Under the pieces are notes generated by a model. That model made no database searches. It had not been told where the DNA came from and worked only from the letters and a program-made list of their open reading frames with translations. Both the position numbers and the translations under genes were made by a program. Positions 43,650-51,038 of a stretch of DNA of 52,401 nt are shown piece after piece (position 1 is the stretch's first letter; each line of letters starts with the position of its first letter). The DNA comes from a virus. The stretch spans positions 1 to 52,401 of IMG/VR virus record IMGVR_UViG_3300044990_000705. One strand, given 5' to 3'.

Positions 43650-43873
43650 CACATAGCTCCAAGTTCTGCTATAAGTTTCATTTTTGCTTCTTTGCTCATG
43701 CCATTTATAAGAGATTCAAGATTTATAGTCTTTGGCTTAGCCTTAGATTTGGCCTTGGATGGTTGTTTGTCAGGTTTAGTGCGCAAATTCTGGCGCCTTT
43801 CCAAGATAAGAGCCATTACTTGATCACGAGGCATTTCAAGTATGCTTAGACATAGGTTGTCTATTGTTGCCAT
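43649..43873 (-). CDS. Small basic hypothetical protein
   Basis: 74 residues. The middle is strongly basic and repetitive (KPDKQPSKAKSKAKPK), flanked by helical ends. This looks like a nucleic-acid-binding linker. It overlaps the ParB-methyltransferase start by 1 base, so the two may work together on DNA. Confidence 0.7.
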   Translation of the reverse strand: MATIDNLCLSILEMPRDQVMALILERRQNLRTKPDKQPSKAKSKAKPKTINLESLINGMSKEAKMKLIAELGAM

Positions 43874-43875
43874 AG

Positions 43876-44130
43876 CTAATTCCCATGAGGTTCACGATTT
43901 TCACGTGGTTTTAGGTTGAGTTTGCAGATTTCATTAAGTGATAGCACACGAGTGGTGAAAGCTCCAATTACTTCTCCAGGCCCAAAGCGGTCACACATAG
44001 CTATCAGGTCATCTACGATAAGGCCAAAGACCATTTTCTTCATCCCATGCTGAATCATTATGCGATTTAGTTTGTTATGCTGGTCTTCAGTTAGGTCAAT
44101 TGAAAGTCGAGGTGAATATTCAGCTGCCAT
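43876..44130 (-). CDS. Hypothetical protein, possible ribbon-helix-helix-like
   Basis: 84 residues from ATG 44130 (GGAG 8 bases upstream). The start PRLSIDLTEDQHNKLNRIMIQHGMKK has the strand-helix-helix look of ribbon-helix-helix proteins (basic/polar strand then two helices). If so it would bind DNA as a dimer. The fit is by eye only. Confidence 0.6.
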   Translation of the reverse strand: MAAEYSPRLSIDLTEDQHNKLNRIMIQHGMKKMVFGLIVDDLIAMCDRFGPGEVIGAFTTRVLSLNEICKLNLKPRENREPHGN

Positions 44131-44185
44131 TGCATTGTCTCCAAATGGTGATAGGTGAGATGGCCACGATAGTAACCATCCCACC

Positions 44186-44208
44186 CTTTGTTTAAAAATT
44201 GAACATAG
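44186..44208. repeat. 23-bp palindromic repeat, copy 15
   Basis: Begins directly after the stop of the leftward gene 44209-44601; identical to copies 14 and 16. Confidence 0.9.
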
Positions 44209-44601
44209 TTACATGAACTTAGTGATAGTATTCACTGGTGCGCCATCTTGATCTTTGCCTACACCCAGGATAGCCCAGCCTTCAGATCCCTTGATTGCCT
44301 CAAGATCAATCTCTGCCGTAGTGTCGATGTCGAAAGCCTTGAAGAAGTTAATCAAGTCGAGCTTGGACTTGTTAAGGTTCTTCGGCTCCATGCCAGCATG
44401 TGGGAGTTCAAGATACTTGCCAAATTCTTTGAAGTATGGGTCATCAGGATTTTCAAAGAAGGGCATAATGAAGCGATTTCCCTTCTTCGAAGTCCCCTCA
44501 ATTATGTTGATGATGCGAAGTTTTGCCTCTGATCCAGCAGGCAGGACAGTAGGTTCAAATGTGTCAGACAGGTTGATAGAGGTAAGGTCGAGAATAGTCA
44601 T
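44209..44601 (-). CDS. DUF669-like putative ssDNA-binding protein
   Basis: 130 residues, beta-rich core. SEAKLRIINIIEGTSKKGNRFIMPFFE (~24-50) and the following AGMEPKN and DLINFFKAFDI segments match the DUF669 pattern of phage proteins next to Sak4-like ATPases, often taken to bind single-stranded DNA. It lies just downstream of such an ATPase in the same operon. Confidence 0.7.
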   Translation of the reverse strand: MTILDLTSINLSDTFEPTVLPAGSEAKLRIINIIEGTSKKGNRFIMPFFENPDDPYFKEFGKYLELPHAGMEPKNLNKSKLDLINFFKAFDIDTTAEIDLEAIKGSEGWAILGVGKDQDGAPVNTITKFM

Positions 44602-44626
44602 TTTTAGGTCCTTTCATTTAGATGAT

Positions 44627-45433
44627 TTAGATTATTGTTTTGTCTTCATGGTTGATTTTGGCTTTCTTTAAGATCGCTTTAATGTTGGCTTCTTCATACT
44701 GCGACAGCAGACCATCCTTTGCCAACCGAGAACGGGCAACATAGGTGCCAGTTGATTGAGTGAGGATTCGGTAGTCAACTCCTTTCGAGCCACTTTTTGG
44801 GCTCATTACCCAGATCTCGTCAAAGAGAAGAGGGATAGTTTGTACACCTTTGCCTGTGGTAGCGTAGCGATAGGATACGCCGCCAGTTACTTCATCCTTG
44901 TAGCTTTCCAGGTGGCCAGTTAGGATGAAATCACAGGGAAGTGAGAGTAGCTCACGTAGCCAGTTACGGATTTCAATCTTTTGTGGGTTATAGTCATGGG
45001 TGAAGCGGGGAGCAGCACCGGCCAGGCCAGCACGCTTCAAGATTTCGTTCATGATAGATTCAGCCCAAGTAGTGCTGCTATCGAGGCAATAAGTGCCAAG
45101 CATTTCAAAATAGCCAAGTTGCTCACGCTTAGCCATTTCTTTCTTCCAAAGCTCGAAAGCAAAGGGTTTTTTAGGATCTTCATTGCCATAGCGAGAATCG
45201 ACAATCACTTCACCCTTTTTAATATACTCATCAAGGCCCTTAGCACCACCAGGGTCGAAAGAGTCAATGTGGACAGGCTTGCGAGCAGTTCTCATCAGGA
45301 AGGTCTTTCCACTGCCGCTTTCACCAAGCAATAGACAATTGAAGCTATGGTTGCTCTTATCCTCGGCGTACATTGACTGAAGTTTAGCAACCTCCGCTTT
45401 TATTTTCAGCATCTTTTCATCGTTCATTTTCAT
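44627..45433 (-). CDS. Sak4-like RecA-fold ATPase
   Basis: 268 residues from ATG 45433 (45427 also possible). Walker A CLLLGESGSGKTF (~35-47) and Walker B TYCLDSSTTW (~112). ILTGHLESYKDE follows, typical of the AAA_24/Sak4 group of phage single-strand annealing or recombination ATPases. With the DUF669-like protein and the nuclease at 45820 it forms a recombination/replication-restart set. Confidence 0.78.
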   Translation of the reverse strand: MKMNDEKMLKIKAEVAKLQSMYAEDKSNHSFNCLLLGESGSGKTFLMRTARKPVHIDSFDPGGAKGLDEYIKKGEVIVDSRYGNEDPKKPFAFELWKKEMAKREQLGYFEMLGTYCLDSSTTWAESIMNEILKRAGLAGAAPRFTHDYNPQKIEIRNWLRELLSLPCDFILTGHLESYKDEVTGGVSYRYATTGKGVQTIPLLFDEIWVMSPKSGSKGVDYRILTQSTGTYVARSRLAKDGLLSQYEEANIKAILKKAKINHEDKTII

Positions 45434-45614
45434 TTTCCACTTTAGGATTGAGGCCAAGAAAATTGGCTATTGTTTTGTAGATTATTTTAAGTTCATCTTT
45501 TGTGTATGAGCAAGAGAACTTCTGGCCATTCTTTCTTATCAAAACCAGATCAAAAAGTTCTTCTCCGCTACGATTGTGAGTGTAGTGAAAGTCTTGGATT
45601 ATGTAGGCTTTTAT
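45417..45614 (-). CDS. Small protein with apparent ATA start
   Basis: 65 residues. The reading frame is clearly coding (KAYIIQDFHYTHNRSGEELF, then SYTKDELKIIYKTIANFLGL) but has no ATG, GTG or well-placed TTG. An ATA at 45614 overlaps the previous stop as ATAA and has GGAGG 7 bases upstream, exactly where an ATGA overlap would be expected. The start may be ATA, or ATG mutated or misread. It ends inside the Sak4-like gene. No family recognised. Confidence 0.6.
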   Translation of the reverse strand: MKAYIIQDFHYTHNRSGEELFDLVLIRKNGQKFSCSYTKDELKIIYKTIANFLGLNPKVENENER

Positions 45615-45787
45615 CTTCTTGCCTCCAGTTCTTCCAGTTCTTCCATGCGCACAAGTAATTCAAGAATCCTTCCTTCAAGCTGACTACAATAATTATTCAT
45701 CGCAGTGATTTCTTTGTTTCTATTCTCAATTTCTTCAACAAAATCACCTAAGACATCTATGTTGTAGGTATTTAAAGTAGGTCTCAT
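45611..45787 (-). CDS. Small coiled-coil protein
   Basis: 58 residues with GGAAACAACA upstream of ATG 45787. Helical throughout with a heptad-like C-terminus (LEGRILELLVRMEELEELEA). It overlaps the ATA-start gene. Function unknown. Confidence 0.65.
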   Translation of the reverse strand: MRPTLNTYNIDVLGDFVEEIENRNKEITAMNNYCSQLEGRILELLVRMEELEELEARR

Positions 45788-45796
45788 TGTTGTTTC

Positions 45797-45819
45797 CTTT
45801 GTTTAAAAATTGAACATAG
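45797..45819. repeat. 23-bp palindromic repeat, copy 16
   Basis: Begins directly after the stop of the nuclease gene; its AACAAAGGA end is the likely ribosome binding site of 45611-45787. Confidence 0.9.
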
Positions 45820-46782
45820 TTATATCGCAATAGTTTTCTTGGCTTCTTTTGCCAAAGGATCCCAAAATTCCTTCACAAATCCCATAGGAACATCCCCACA
45901 CCTATTCAGCGGATTAGGCCAAGCAATGCAGAAAGGATGAAAGATACAAAGTTTGCCGTAATCAAGGCAAGCAGAAGAATTAATAGGGAAGTAGCCGAGA
46001 ACTTCGCCATCAAGAGCATCAGGCCCATTAGCCATTGAAGTATGATACTTAATTTCTTCAAAAATCCAGTTAATACGTGAGAGCCAAACTTGCATTTGGT
46101 CTTTGGATTTTGCGATAGGCTCACGAATGAATTCCCAAGGGAGTTTGTTCTTAGTTCTGCCAGTTGCATTTATATCCTTCCAGCTATTTTTAGCTTTAGA
46201 AATAAAAAGACCATTCATAGTTATGCAGTCAACTTCGTTTTGACCAAAGAGACAATTTAGTGCGTGGGTGTAAGTGCCAACTTGCACACTCAACAACCAT
46301 TGCTCAGCCCACAAGTAGGTGCTGGATGCAGTTTTATGTTCAAGGGAGAACACTTTTCCACTTTTGCGATCCCTAAGGATTGAATCCATCCGTAGGGCGA
46401 TAGAGTCAACTCCATTAATAGCCACAGTGCCAGCTATTTCGGTGTAGAGGACATCAAAGTTTTCGAGATCACGTTTGTAGTTGTTAGCATAAGCATTCAA
46501 AATGTGAAAGAAATTTTGGGGAGTTTTGGGTTCGAAGATTTCATCTTGGCTTTCACTAAAAGTTTTGCGATATTCAGCCAGGAATAGATCAAAGGCACCC
46601 ATGATGCTGTTGTTGTCATAGCCATTCAGCAGCAGATGCTCAAGAGCCACATGGACAGCAGAGCCAAAAACAAGGTGATTTGAAATTGTCTCACTTTGCC
46701 AGCCAAGATAATGGCGATACATGTAATAGCGAGGGCATTTTAGAAAGTCATTTATTTTGCTTGAGTCAAGAACAAGTTCCAC
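45820..46782 (-). CDS. Cas4/RecB-type PD-(D/E)XK nuclease with Fe-S-like cysteines
   Basis: 320 residues, GTG start with GGAG 8 bases upstream. N-terminal KCPRYYMYRH (C16), GSAVHVALEH (~41-50), acidic RMDSI (~134) and LEHKTAS (~148) with later QVGTYTHAL are the RecB-family nuclease motifs. The C-terminal CLDYGKLCIFHPFC supplies three more cysteines, which with C16 match the 4Fe-4S site of Cas4/AddB-type nucleases. It probably resects DNA ends for the Sak4-like system. Confidence 0.85.
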   Translation of the reverse strand: MELVLDSSKINDFLKCPRYYMYRHYLGWQSETISNHLVFGSAVHVALEHLLLNGYDNNSIMGAFDLFLAEYRKTFSESQDEIFEPKTPQNFFHILNAYANNYKRDLENFDVLYTEIAGTVAINGVDSIALRMDSILRDRKSGKVFSLEHKTASSTYLWAEQWLLSVQVGTYTHALNCLFGQNEVDCITMNGLFISKAKNSWKDINATGRTKNKLPWEFIREPIAKSKDQMQVWLSRINWIFEEIKYHTSMANGPDALDGEVLGYFPINSSACLDYGKLCIFHPFCIAWPNPLNRCGDVPMGFVKEFWDPLAKEAKKTIAI

Positions 46783-46796
46783 TTTGTTTTCTCCAT

Positions 46797-47090
46797 TTAA
46801 AGGATTATTACTCGTTCAATATATTCTTTGTTTTTAGCGTTCCACAATAGCAGATTGAGGCGTTTGTGCAGGTTAGCAAAATAGGCACAAGCAATGGAGT
46901 TCATAATAGCCAGGCCACTTAGCAGCAGATAATCACCAGGCTCAGATAGGTCAAGGGATTCTCCAAACTTGCGATACATAGCCACGCAGTCGAAGCGATT
47001 TAGGTTACCCTTTGACATGAAAACCAGAGAGCCAAACTTTTCAGCAGAGCTGTAGTCATGGCAACTTTTGTTTACTATATAAACGTTCAT
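46797..47090 (-). CDS. Hypothetical protein
   Basis: 97 residues. The middle FDCVAMYRKFGESLDLSEPGDYLLLSGLAIMNSIACAYFANLHKRLNL is of two parts: a short acidic turn, then a helical, fairly hydrophobic stretch. No family recognised. It lies 2 bases after the zinc-ribbon gene stop in the direction of transcription. Confidence 0.65.
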   Translation of the reverse strand: MNVYIVNKSCHDYSSAEKFGSLVFMSKGNLNRFDCVAMYRKFGESLDLSEPGDYLLLSGLAIMNSIACAYFANLHKRLNLLLWNAKNKEYIERVIIL

Positions 47091-47092
47091 AG

Positions 47093-47287
47093 TTATTCAT
47101 CCTTGTCGATGAAATAATACTGGTGACTTGCTCTACAGGCAAGAATGATTTTGTTATCTTCAATATGACAGAAAGGACATCGGTCAGAGCAGGGGCGTTG
47201 CTTTTCAGGGCAAGTCATAGTCATGCCATTGCGAATTAGGACTTGCTCACTCTGGCCTTCATTCAGCACATATTCACGAAGTTTCAT
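47093..47287 (-). CDS. Small cysteine-rich, zinc-binding-like protein
   Basis: 64 residues with GGAGATATAACTA upstream. Cysteines lie in TCPEKQRPCSDRCPFCH (~25-41) and ACRASH (~50-55), with histidines nearby, suiting one or two zinc sites. Likely a small regulator or host-interaction protein; no family assigned. Confidence 0.7.
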   Translation of the reverse strand: MKLREYVLNEGQSEQVLIRNGMTMTCPEKQRPCSDRCPFCHIEDNKIILACRASHQYYFIDKDE

Positions 47288-47290
47288 TAG

Positions 47291-47500
47291 TTATATCTCC
47301 ATTATTTTGTATTTAACTGCTTCATTCACAGCATTAAGGAGAGACTTATTTGAATCAAAAGACATTCCGCCGACCAGGATGTGATAGTAGTCAACATACT
47401 TCACATCAAGCATTGGACGGATGGCACTACATTCAGATATATCAATGTAAGCGCCAGGGAAGACTTTTTCAAGTTTGTCAAGAGCTTCTTTTCTTGTCAT
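47291..47500 (-). CDS. Small hypothetical protein
   Basis: 69 residues with GGAGG upstream. Alternating helix and strand (TRKEALDKLEKVFPGAYIDI ... YYHILVGGMSFDSNKSLLNA). No family recognised. Ends 3 bases before the zinc-binding gene. Confidence 0.7.
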   Translation of the reverse strand: MTRKEALDKLEKVFPGAYIDISECSAIRPMLDVKYVDYYHILVGGMSFDSNKSLLNAVNEAVKYKIMEI

Positions 47501-47509
47501 TTTAGCCTC

Positions 47510-47532
47510 CTATGTTTAATTTTTGAACATAG
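47510..47532. repeat. 23-bp palindromic repeat, copy 17
   Basis: Lies between the ligase stop (3 bases away) and the GGAGG of 47291-47500. Identical to copy 18. Confidence 0.9.
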
Positions 47533-47535
47533 TTA

Positions 47536-48390
47536 TTAGACAACTTCCACAAAAACTGGAAACCGAGGGACTTGTTTGCCAGGAGTTAGATGCTGGTATT
47601 TAACACGTAGTTTACGACCAACAAGTGATTCTTTTTCAAGCCAAAGTTGGGCAGATATTTCATCTGTCAGGCCAGAGCCACAAGAGAATATGTTACCAGT
47701 TTCACCTTTGCAAACAAGAGCACCGATTGTTTCCTTGCCATAGCCATTTTTATCAGTTTCTTCTTTCCAACTCACGATTTCATAGATATCTTCCTTTGCA
47801 GGTTTGAACTTCATTAACAATTGAGATCGAGATCGCTGGTACATGTTTTCACAGTGGCGCAAGATAATCCCCTCATATCCCATAGCCATATAGCGATCCA
47901 GCATACTCATAGCTTCAGTTAGTGATGAAATTAGAGCAAAAGGGACACGAACGATAGGCCAGATAAAGTAAAGATTGTTAAGAGCAACAAGCCGCTCCAT
48001 TTGATTTTTAGACTCATCAATCAGATCAAAAACGTGGTACTCGATTTCACCAATGTTAGCGTGAGTTGTTATGCGACTGCTTGCACACCGAGAATGGATT
48101 TCCTCAAAGCTCAAGCCATGTGCATAGAGTTCTCCATCAAGCTCAATTCCGGGGTTGTATAGGTGGAAATCATTTAGAGCTTTTTGGATGTGAGGTATTT
48201 GACGAAAAATAGCCTCACTGGATGATAGCATGACAGGCCAAGGGAGTTTAGTTCCCTCAACAATATCCACTGACCTACAACGCTCACCATCGAGTTTTGG
48301 TTGACAGATGTAAGGAGGTTGCCACTTTGCAAGTTTGCGTTCATCCAAAGGATTGCAGAGCATTATACCAGATCTTTTTGCGAGTTGCAC
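47536..48390 (-). CDS. ATP-dependent DNA ligase
   Basis: 284 residues, GTG start with GGGAGAT upstream. Motif I KLDGER (32-37, K32 takes AMP), motif III/IIIa ELDGELY (~110) and VFDLID (~138), motif IV EGIILR (~194) and motif V LLMKFKP (~211) are all present, with an OB-fold C-terminus (~225-284). It seals nicks during replication or repair. Confidence 0.92.
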   Translation of the reverse strand: MQLAKRSGIMLCNPLDERKLAKWQPPYICQPKLDGERCRSVDIVEGTKLPWPVMLSSSEAIFRQIPHIQKALNDFHLYNPGIELDGELYAHGLSFEEIHSRCASSRITTHANIGEIEYHVFDLIDESKNQMERLVALNNLYFIWPIVRVPFALISSLTEAMSMLDRYMAMGYEGIILRHCENMYQRSRSQLLMKFKPAKEDIYEIVSWKEETDKNGYGKETIGALVCKGETGNIFSCGSGLTDEISAQLWLEKESLVGRKLRVKYQHLTPGKQVPRFPVFVEVV

Positions 48391-48432
48391 TTTAGATCTC
48401 CCTCATTTTTGTACTTTTGTCCATAATGAAAA

Positions 48433-48488
48433 CCCACTTAGAGTTGTTTCAATAAGCACATTTGGTTATTGTTTGCTCTCTAAGTGGG
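48433..48488. other. Long-loop inverted repeat between early genes
   Basis: CCCACTTAGAG (48433-48443) pairs perfectly with 48478-48488 (11 bp) across a 34-nt loop, in the 116-bp gap between ligase and 48507-48839. There is no adjacent T-run in the leftward direction, so it may be an RNA-processing or stability element rather than a terminator. Confidence 0.5.
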
Positions 48489-48506
48489 CTTAGTTGGTGA
48501 TAGCGA

Positions 48507-48839
48507 TTACATACTTGCTTGCAATGCTTCCAGATAGGCCAGGCGTTCTTCCTGAGTCATTTTGCCAAACTTTGCTTTGGCCTGAGCGAGGACATCAACC
48601 GCAGATCGCTGCAACTGGATACCAGGCTTCCAGATTTCAGCCAATTCCAGCACATTTCCGCCCTTTTCCAATCTTGTGCGCATCAGGGCCTGCAAGGAGA
48701 TTTTGGCACTTTGGACGAAGTTGCTGAAAACCACTTCTCCACCAAACTTGTTAATTGCATCATCCAGATTGTCGCCAAAGTCATACTGGATTGTCGCTTC
48801 GAGATCGCCCTTTTTAGCTGCTACGTCAATATTAGCCAT
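48507..48839 (-). CDS. Early protein, hypothetical
   Basis: 110 residues from ATG 48839 (AAAGGATC upstream). It starts MANIDVAAKKGDLEATIQYD, has a beta then helical layout, and ends in a helix-hairpin (AKAKFGKMTQEERLAYLEAL). It has its own consensus-like promoter (48914-48942) and hairpin-bounded flanks, so it is probably strongly expressed. No family recognised. Confidence 0.7.
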   Translation of the reverse strand: MANIDVAAKKGDLEATIQYDFGDNLDDAINKFGGEVVFSNFVQSAKISLQALMRTRLEKGGNVLELAEIWKPGIQLQRSAVDVLAQAKAKFGKMTQEERLAYLEALQASM

Positions 48840-48913
48840 TTTTTCAGATCCTTTCAATTTACAGATTGTTGCCGTTATTGGCATTTGATGGGTAATTCCC
48901 ATTGATGAAACAC

Positions 48914-48942
48914 ACATTAACATCATTTAATGGCCATGTCAA
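48914..48942 (-). promoter_or_regulatory. Putative leftward promoter
   Basis: Minus-strand TTGACA (48937-48942), 17-bp spacer, TAATGT (48914-48919). Same -35, spacing and -10 as the rightward promoter at 2426-2454. Drives 48507-48839 and possibly genes beyond. Confidence 0.55.
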
Positions 48943-49068
48943 CAATTATTTTCATTAATGATTTCAATGGTTTATGACCAAAAAATCACATATTTGTTTG
49001 GCATATATATTGCATACATCCTATGGCCACCAACTAAACATAGCAATTCGAGATAGGGTGATGAACTG

Positions 49069-49091
49069 CTATGTTTAATTTTTGAACATAG
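49069..49091. repeat. 23-bp palindromic repeat, copy 18
   Basis: Follows the stop of 49097-49432 on the minus strand. A partial extra half-site (ACTAAACATAG) lies ~35 bp away at 49033-49043. Confidence 0.9.
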
Positions 49092-49096
49092 GTGGG

Positions 49097-49432
49097 TTAT
49101 TTTATGACTTCAAAAGGGACGTTGATGAAAGGCGTATAGATTTTATCTTTGTAAAATGTAATAGCCCCAATTCCATCAATGTAGAATGTTTTCTTTCCAT
49201 CATAAGAATAATTGAAGTCCCAACAATTAGAGTGCCAACAGATAGAGCACTGGCCCTCAGAGTCTTCATTTTCATCATTCAAAGGATAAGGGAGAAAACT
49301 AGGTTTGAAAGTTATGTTGTATTGTGGATAAGTAGGATGTTGAGCATAGAGGTTTTTAGTGTAAGCATCAGCATTTGCAGATAATAAGCAAACACCAGCC
49401 ACAGCCATGATAGAGCGTTTTAAATAGTTCAT
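49097..49432 (-). CDS. Exported protein with signal peptide
   Basis: 111 residues. MNYLKRSIMAVAGVCLLSANADAYTK is a clear Sec signal peptide (basic start, hydrophobic core, cleavage after ADA near residue 23). The mature part has a CSICWHSNC cluster that could bind metal or form disulphides. An early periplasmic phage protein suggests envelope modification or superinfection immunity. No family recognised. Confidence 0.8.
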   Translation of the reverse strand: MNYLKRSIMAVAGVCLLSANADAYTKNLYAQHPTYPQYNITFKPSFLPYPLNDENEDSEGQCSICWHSNCWDFNYSYDGKKTFYIDGIGAITFYKDKIYTPFINVPFEVIK

Positions 49433-49593
49433 TCTTTGTTCCTTTCATTTAATTGATTTAGATATTCAGTTAGAGATGCTATTGTAGTTTCAATTTCCTC
49501 TTTTATTTGACTCAGAGTTGTAGCATCATCAACTCCACAAGAGAAGATCTCACATTCATCCAGCAGAGATAGTTTAAGGGATTTTATCATCAT
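49429..49593 (-). CDS. Small helical early protein
   Basis: 54 residues. ATG 49593 overlaps the previous stop (TGATG); a second ATG at 49590 is equally possible. Acidic, with helical C-terminal half (LSQIKEEIETTIASLTEYLN). It ends overlapping the exported protein start by 4 bases. Function unknown. Confidence 0.65.
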   Translation of the reverse strand: MMIKSLKLSLLDECEIFSCGVDDATTLSQIKEEIETTIASLTEYLNQLNERNKE

Positions 49594-49835
49594 CAGGTTT
49601 CCACAACAAATACTTTTAAGTTATCTTTGGCTAAAACTCTTGTTATGTTAGTTCCATTTATTTTGGCCTCACAATTTACAGTTACAACTGGGATCATCTT
49701 GTCACCTGCAAGAGATTGTATGGTTACTTGCAGGCCACCAGTTATTCCTTTTGCCCTAAATGTGAGCACCCGCTCTTGGCCATCGACAGAGATGATAGCT
49801 TGGAAATTAGAGTAGTCTGGTTTTTTCTTACTCAT
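49593..49835 (-). CDS. Hypothetical early protein
   Basis: 80 residues with AAAGGT upstream. Almost all beta (AIISVDGQERVLTFRAKG ... GLQVTIQSLAGDKMIPVVTV). No family recognised. It follows a strong intercistronic hairpin (49848-49877). Confidence 0.7.
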   Translation of the reverse strand: MSKKKPDYSNFQAIISVDGQERVLTFRAKGITGGLQVTIQSLAGDKMIPVVTVNCEAKINGTNITRVLAKDNLKVFVVET

Positions 49836-49847
49836 TTTTTACCTTTT

Positions 49848-49877
49848 ATCCACTCACACTGTGAAATGTGAGTGGAT
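49848..49877. other. Perfect 11-bp intercistronic hairpin
   Basis: ATCCACTCACA (49848-49858) pairs with 49867-49877 across an 8-nt loop. It lies between two leftward genes with no T-run on the transcribed strand, so mRNA processing or stability is more likely than termination. Confidence 0.6.
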
Positions 49878-49891
49878 TTGGTTAGATTATT

Positions 49892-50125
49892 TCACGCTTG
49901 TAGTTTGTTCTTGCCATCATTGTGAGAGTTGACGAAGTTACCTCTGTGAAAGAAATCAGAAGGTAGGTCGAAGAGCTTTTTGCTCTGCTTTGTGCAGAAG
50001 TAGCAATTATCTTCTTCATACATAGGATAGGTGAACATGAACTTGCCAGTTTGCACACTAGGTGCACTTTTATCAGCGACAAGTTGGCGAGGGTAAGTTC
50101 CGCATTTTTTACAAAGTCTGGTCAT
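49892..50125 (-). CDS. Zinc-ribbon early protein
   Basis: 77 residues. Two CxxC pairs (CKKC at 5-8 and CYFC at ~41-44) form a likely zinc ribbon, with a basic C-terminus (SHNDGKNKLQA). It overlaps 50109-50291 by 17 bp. Small zinc ribbons in early operons often target host transcription, but this one is unassigned. Confidence 0.7.
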   Translation of the reverse strand: MTRLCKKCGTYPRQLVADKSAPSVQTGKFMFTYPMYEEDNCYFCTKQSKKLFDLPSDFFHRGNFVNSHNDGKNKLQA

Positions 50126-50291
50126 TTTTAGCTCCTTTTGAGGTTGTGAGGGTTGCTATTTGCTCTTTTGTCCAAACCACTGGCTTGCCATTCCTTTGAT
50201 ATCGGTAAGGGCTTGCTATTTTTAGTGGTTTGCGATATAGAGGACACTTTGCCAAGATGTCTTTTTTCTCTAATTGCCAGCAAATTTGCAC
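50109..50291 (-). CDS. Hypothetical early protein (GTG start)
   Basis: 60 residues from GTG 50291, chosen because AAAGGGAGG lies upstream and the longer reading to 50330 would sit inside the neighbour. Basic, with two cysteines (ICWQLEKKDILAKC). No family recognised. Confidence 0.6.
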   Translation of the reverse strand: MQICWQLEKKDILAKCPLYRKPLKIASPYRYQRNGKPVVWTKEQIATLTTSKGAKNDQTL

Positions 50292-50310
50292 TTCCGGATC
50301 CTCCCTTTGG

Positions 50311-50487
50311 TTAATCTTCCAGTGATTCATCCCATAGTTGATTTACTTCATCTATCATGTCGATTAATTCATTGCGCAAGTAGGTTAAAGTGTCATAAAT
50401 ATCCTCATAATCAGTATCCAGGCAAAGGTTACTTACCAAGCCAGCGAGTTTGTTTTCATACTCTTCTGCCAACTTTCTTGCGTTCAT
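50311..50487 (-). CDS. Small acidic helical early protein
   Basis: 58 residues with AAAGGAGATC upstream of ATG 50487. Helical and acidic (MNARKLAEEYENKLAGLVSN ... EVNQLWDESLED). The preceding repeat copy 19 provides the AACAAAGGAG. Function unknown. Confidence 0.7.
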   Translation of the reverse strand: MNARKLAEEYENKLAGLVSNLCLDTDYEDIYDTLTYLRNELIDMIDEVNQLWDESLED

Positions 50488-50498
50488 TTAATGATCTC

Positions 50499-50521
50499 CT
50501 TTGTTTAATTATTGAACATAG
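50499..50521. repeat. 23-bp palindromic repeat, copy 19
   Basis: The AACAAAG end is part of the ribosome binding site of 50311-50487. Core is ATTAT. Confidence 0.9.
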
Positions 50522-50547
50522 TTATGAGTGCCTAATAGCATCTCTTG

Positions 50548-50578
50548 AAATCCTCAAGTTTTGGCAGCTTGAGGATTT
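50548..50578. other. Perfect 11-bp intercistronic hairpin
   Basis: AAATCCTCAAG (50548-50558) pairs with 50568-50578, 9-nt loop. Lies directly after the stop of 50588-50740 in the leftward direction, beside repeat copy 19. No T-run follows. Confidence 0.6.
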
Positions 50579-50587
50579 GGGGAGATG

Positions 50588-50740
50588 TTATGAGAACAAA
50601 ATGCACAGCGCTATTGATGTGAGAATGATTGCGCTTGTTATGAGCTCGTTTTTAAGTTCTCGCCAGAATATCTGGCCGACATAGTAATCAGCGCCGAGTT
50701 GGTTTTGCACACAAGGTGCGTGGTAATCAGTTAAGAGCAT
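50588..50740 (-). CDS. 50-residue early membrane protein
   Basis: ATG 50740 with AAAGGATTTAACT upstream. The C-terminal half is a transmembrane helix (LITSAIILTSIALCILFS), giving a cytoplasmic N-terminus and a membrane tail anchor. No family recognised. It starts 2 bases after the previous stop. Confidence 0.7.
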   Translation of the reverse strand: MLLTDYHAPCVQNQLGADYYVGQIFWRELKNELITSAIILTSIALCILFS

Positions 50741-50742
50741 AG

Positions 50743-50907
50743 TTAAATCCTTTCAAGGATATCAATTAGTTCTACTTGTGACATATCTATATTGCGCTCG
50801 GATAAAGCAGTAGTAACTGCTATTATAACAGACTTGCTATCATCTGAAATGCAAGGGATTGTTATCACAGAGCCATCAGATAACTGTATTCCAATATCAA
50901 AGTTCAT
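50743..50907 (-). CDS. Small early protein
   Basis: 54 residues. The first half is beta (MNFDIGIQLSDGSVITIPCI), the second helical and acidic (SQVELIDILERI). ATG 50907 overlaps the previous gene by 11 bases and has GAGGATAATT upstream. Function unknown. Confidence 0.7.
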   Translation of the reverse strand: MNFDIGIQLSDGSVITIPCISDDSKSVIIAVTTALSERNIDMSQVELIDILERI

Positions 50908-51028
50908 AATTATCCTCTACATGCCATTCAGGATTTTCAAGCAAATTATCAAGAACCATCTCCCAATATTCCACACTATCATGCAGCGGAATCTCGAGCT
51001 CTTCTTCACACCATTGTTTTAGAGTCAT
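50897..51028 (-). CDS. 43-residue acidic early protein
   Basis: ATG 51028 with AAAGGAGG upstream, part of which comes from repeat copy 20. Acidic and Trp-containing (MTLKQWCEEELEIPLHDSVE ... ENPEWHVEDNYEL). Function unknown. Confidence 0.7.
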   Translation of the reverse strand: MTLKQWCEEELEIPLHDSVEYWEMVLDNLLENPEWHVEDNYEL

Positions 51029-51038
51029 GTTTGGCCTC

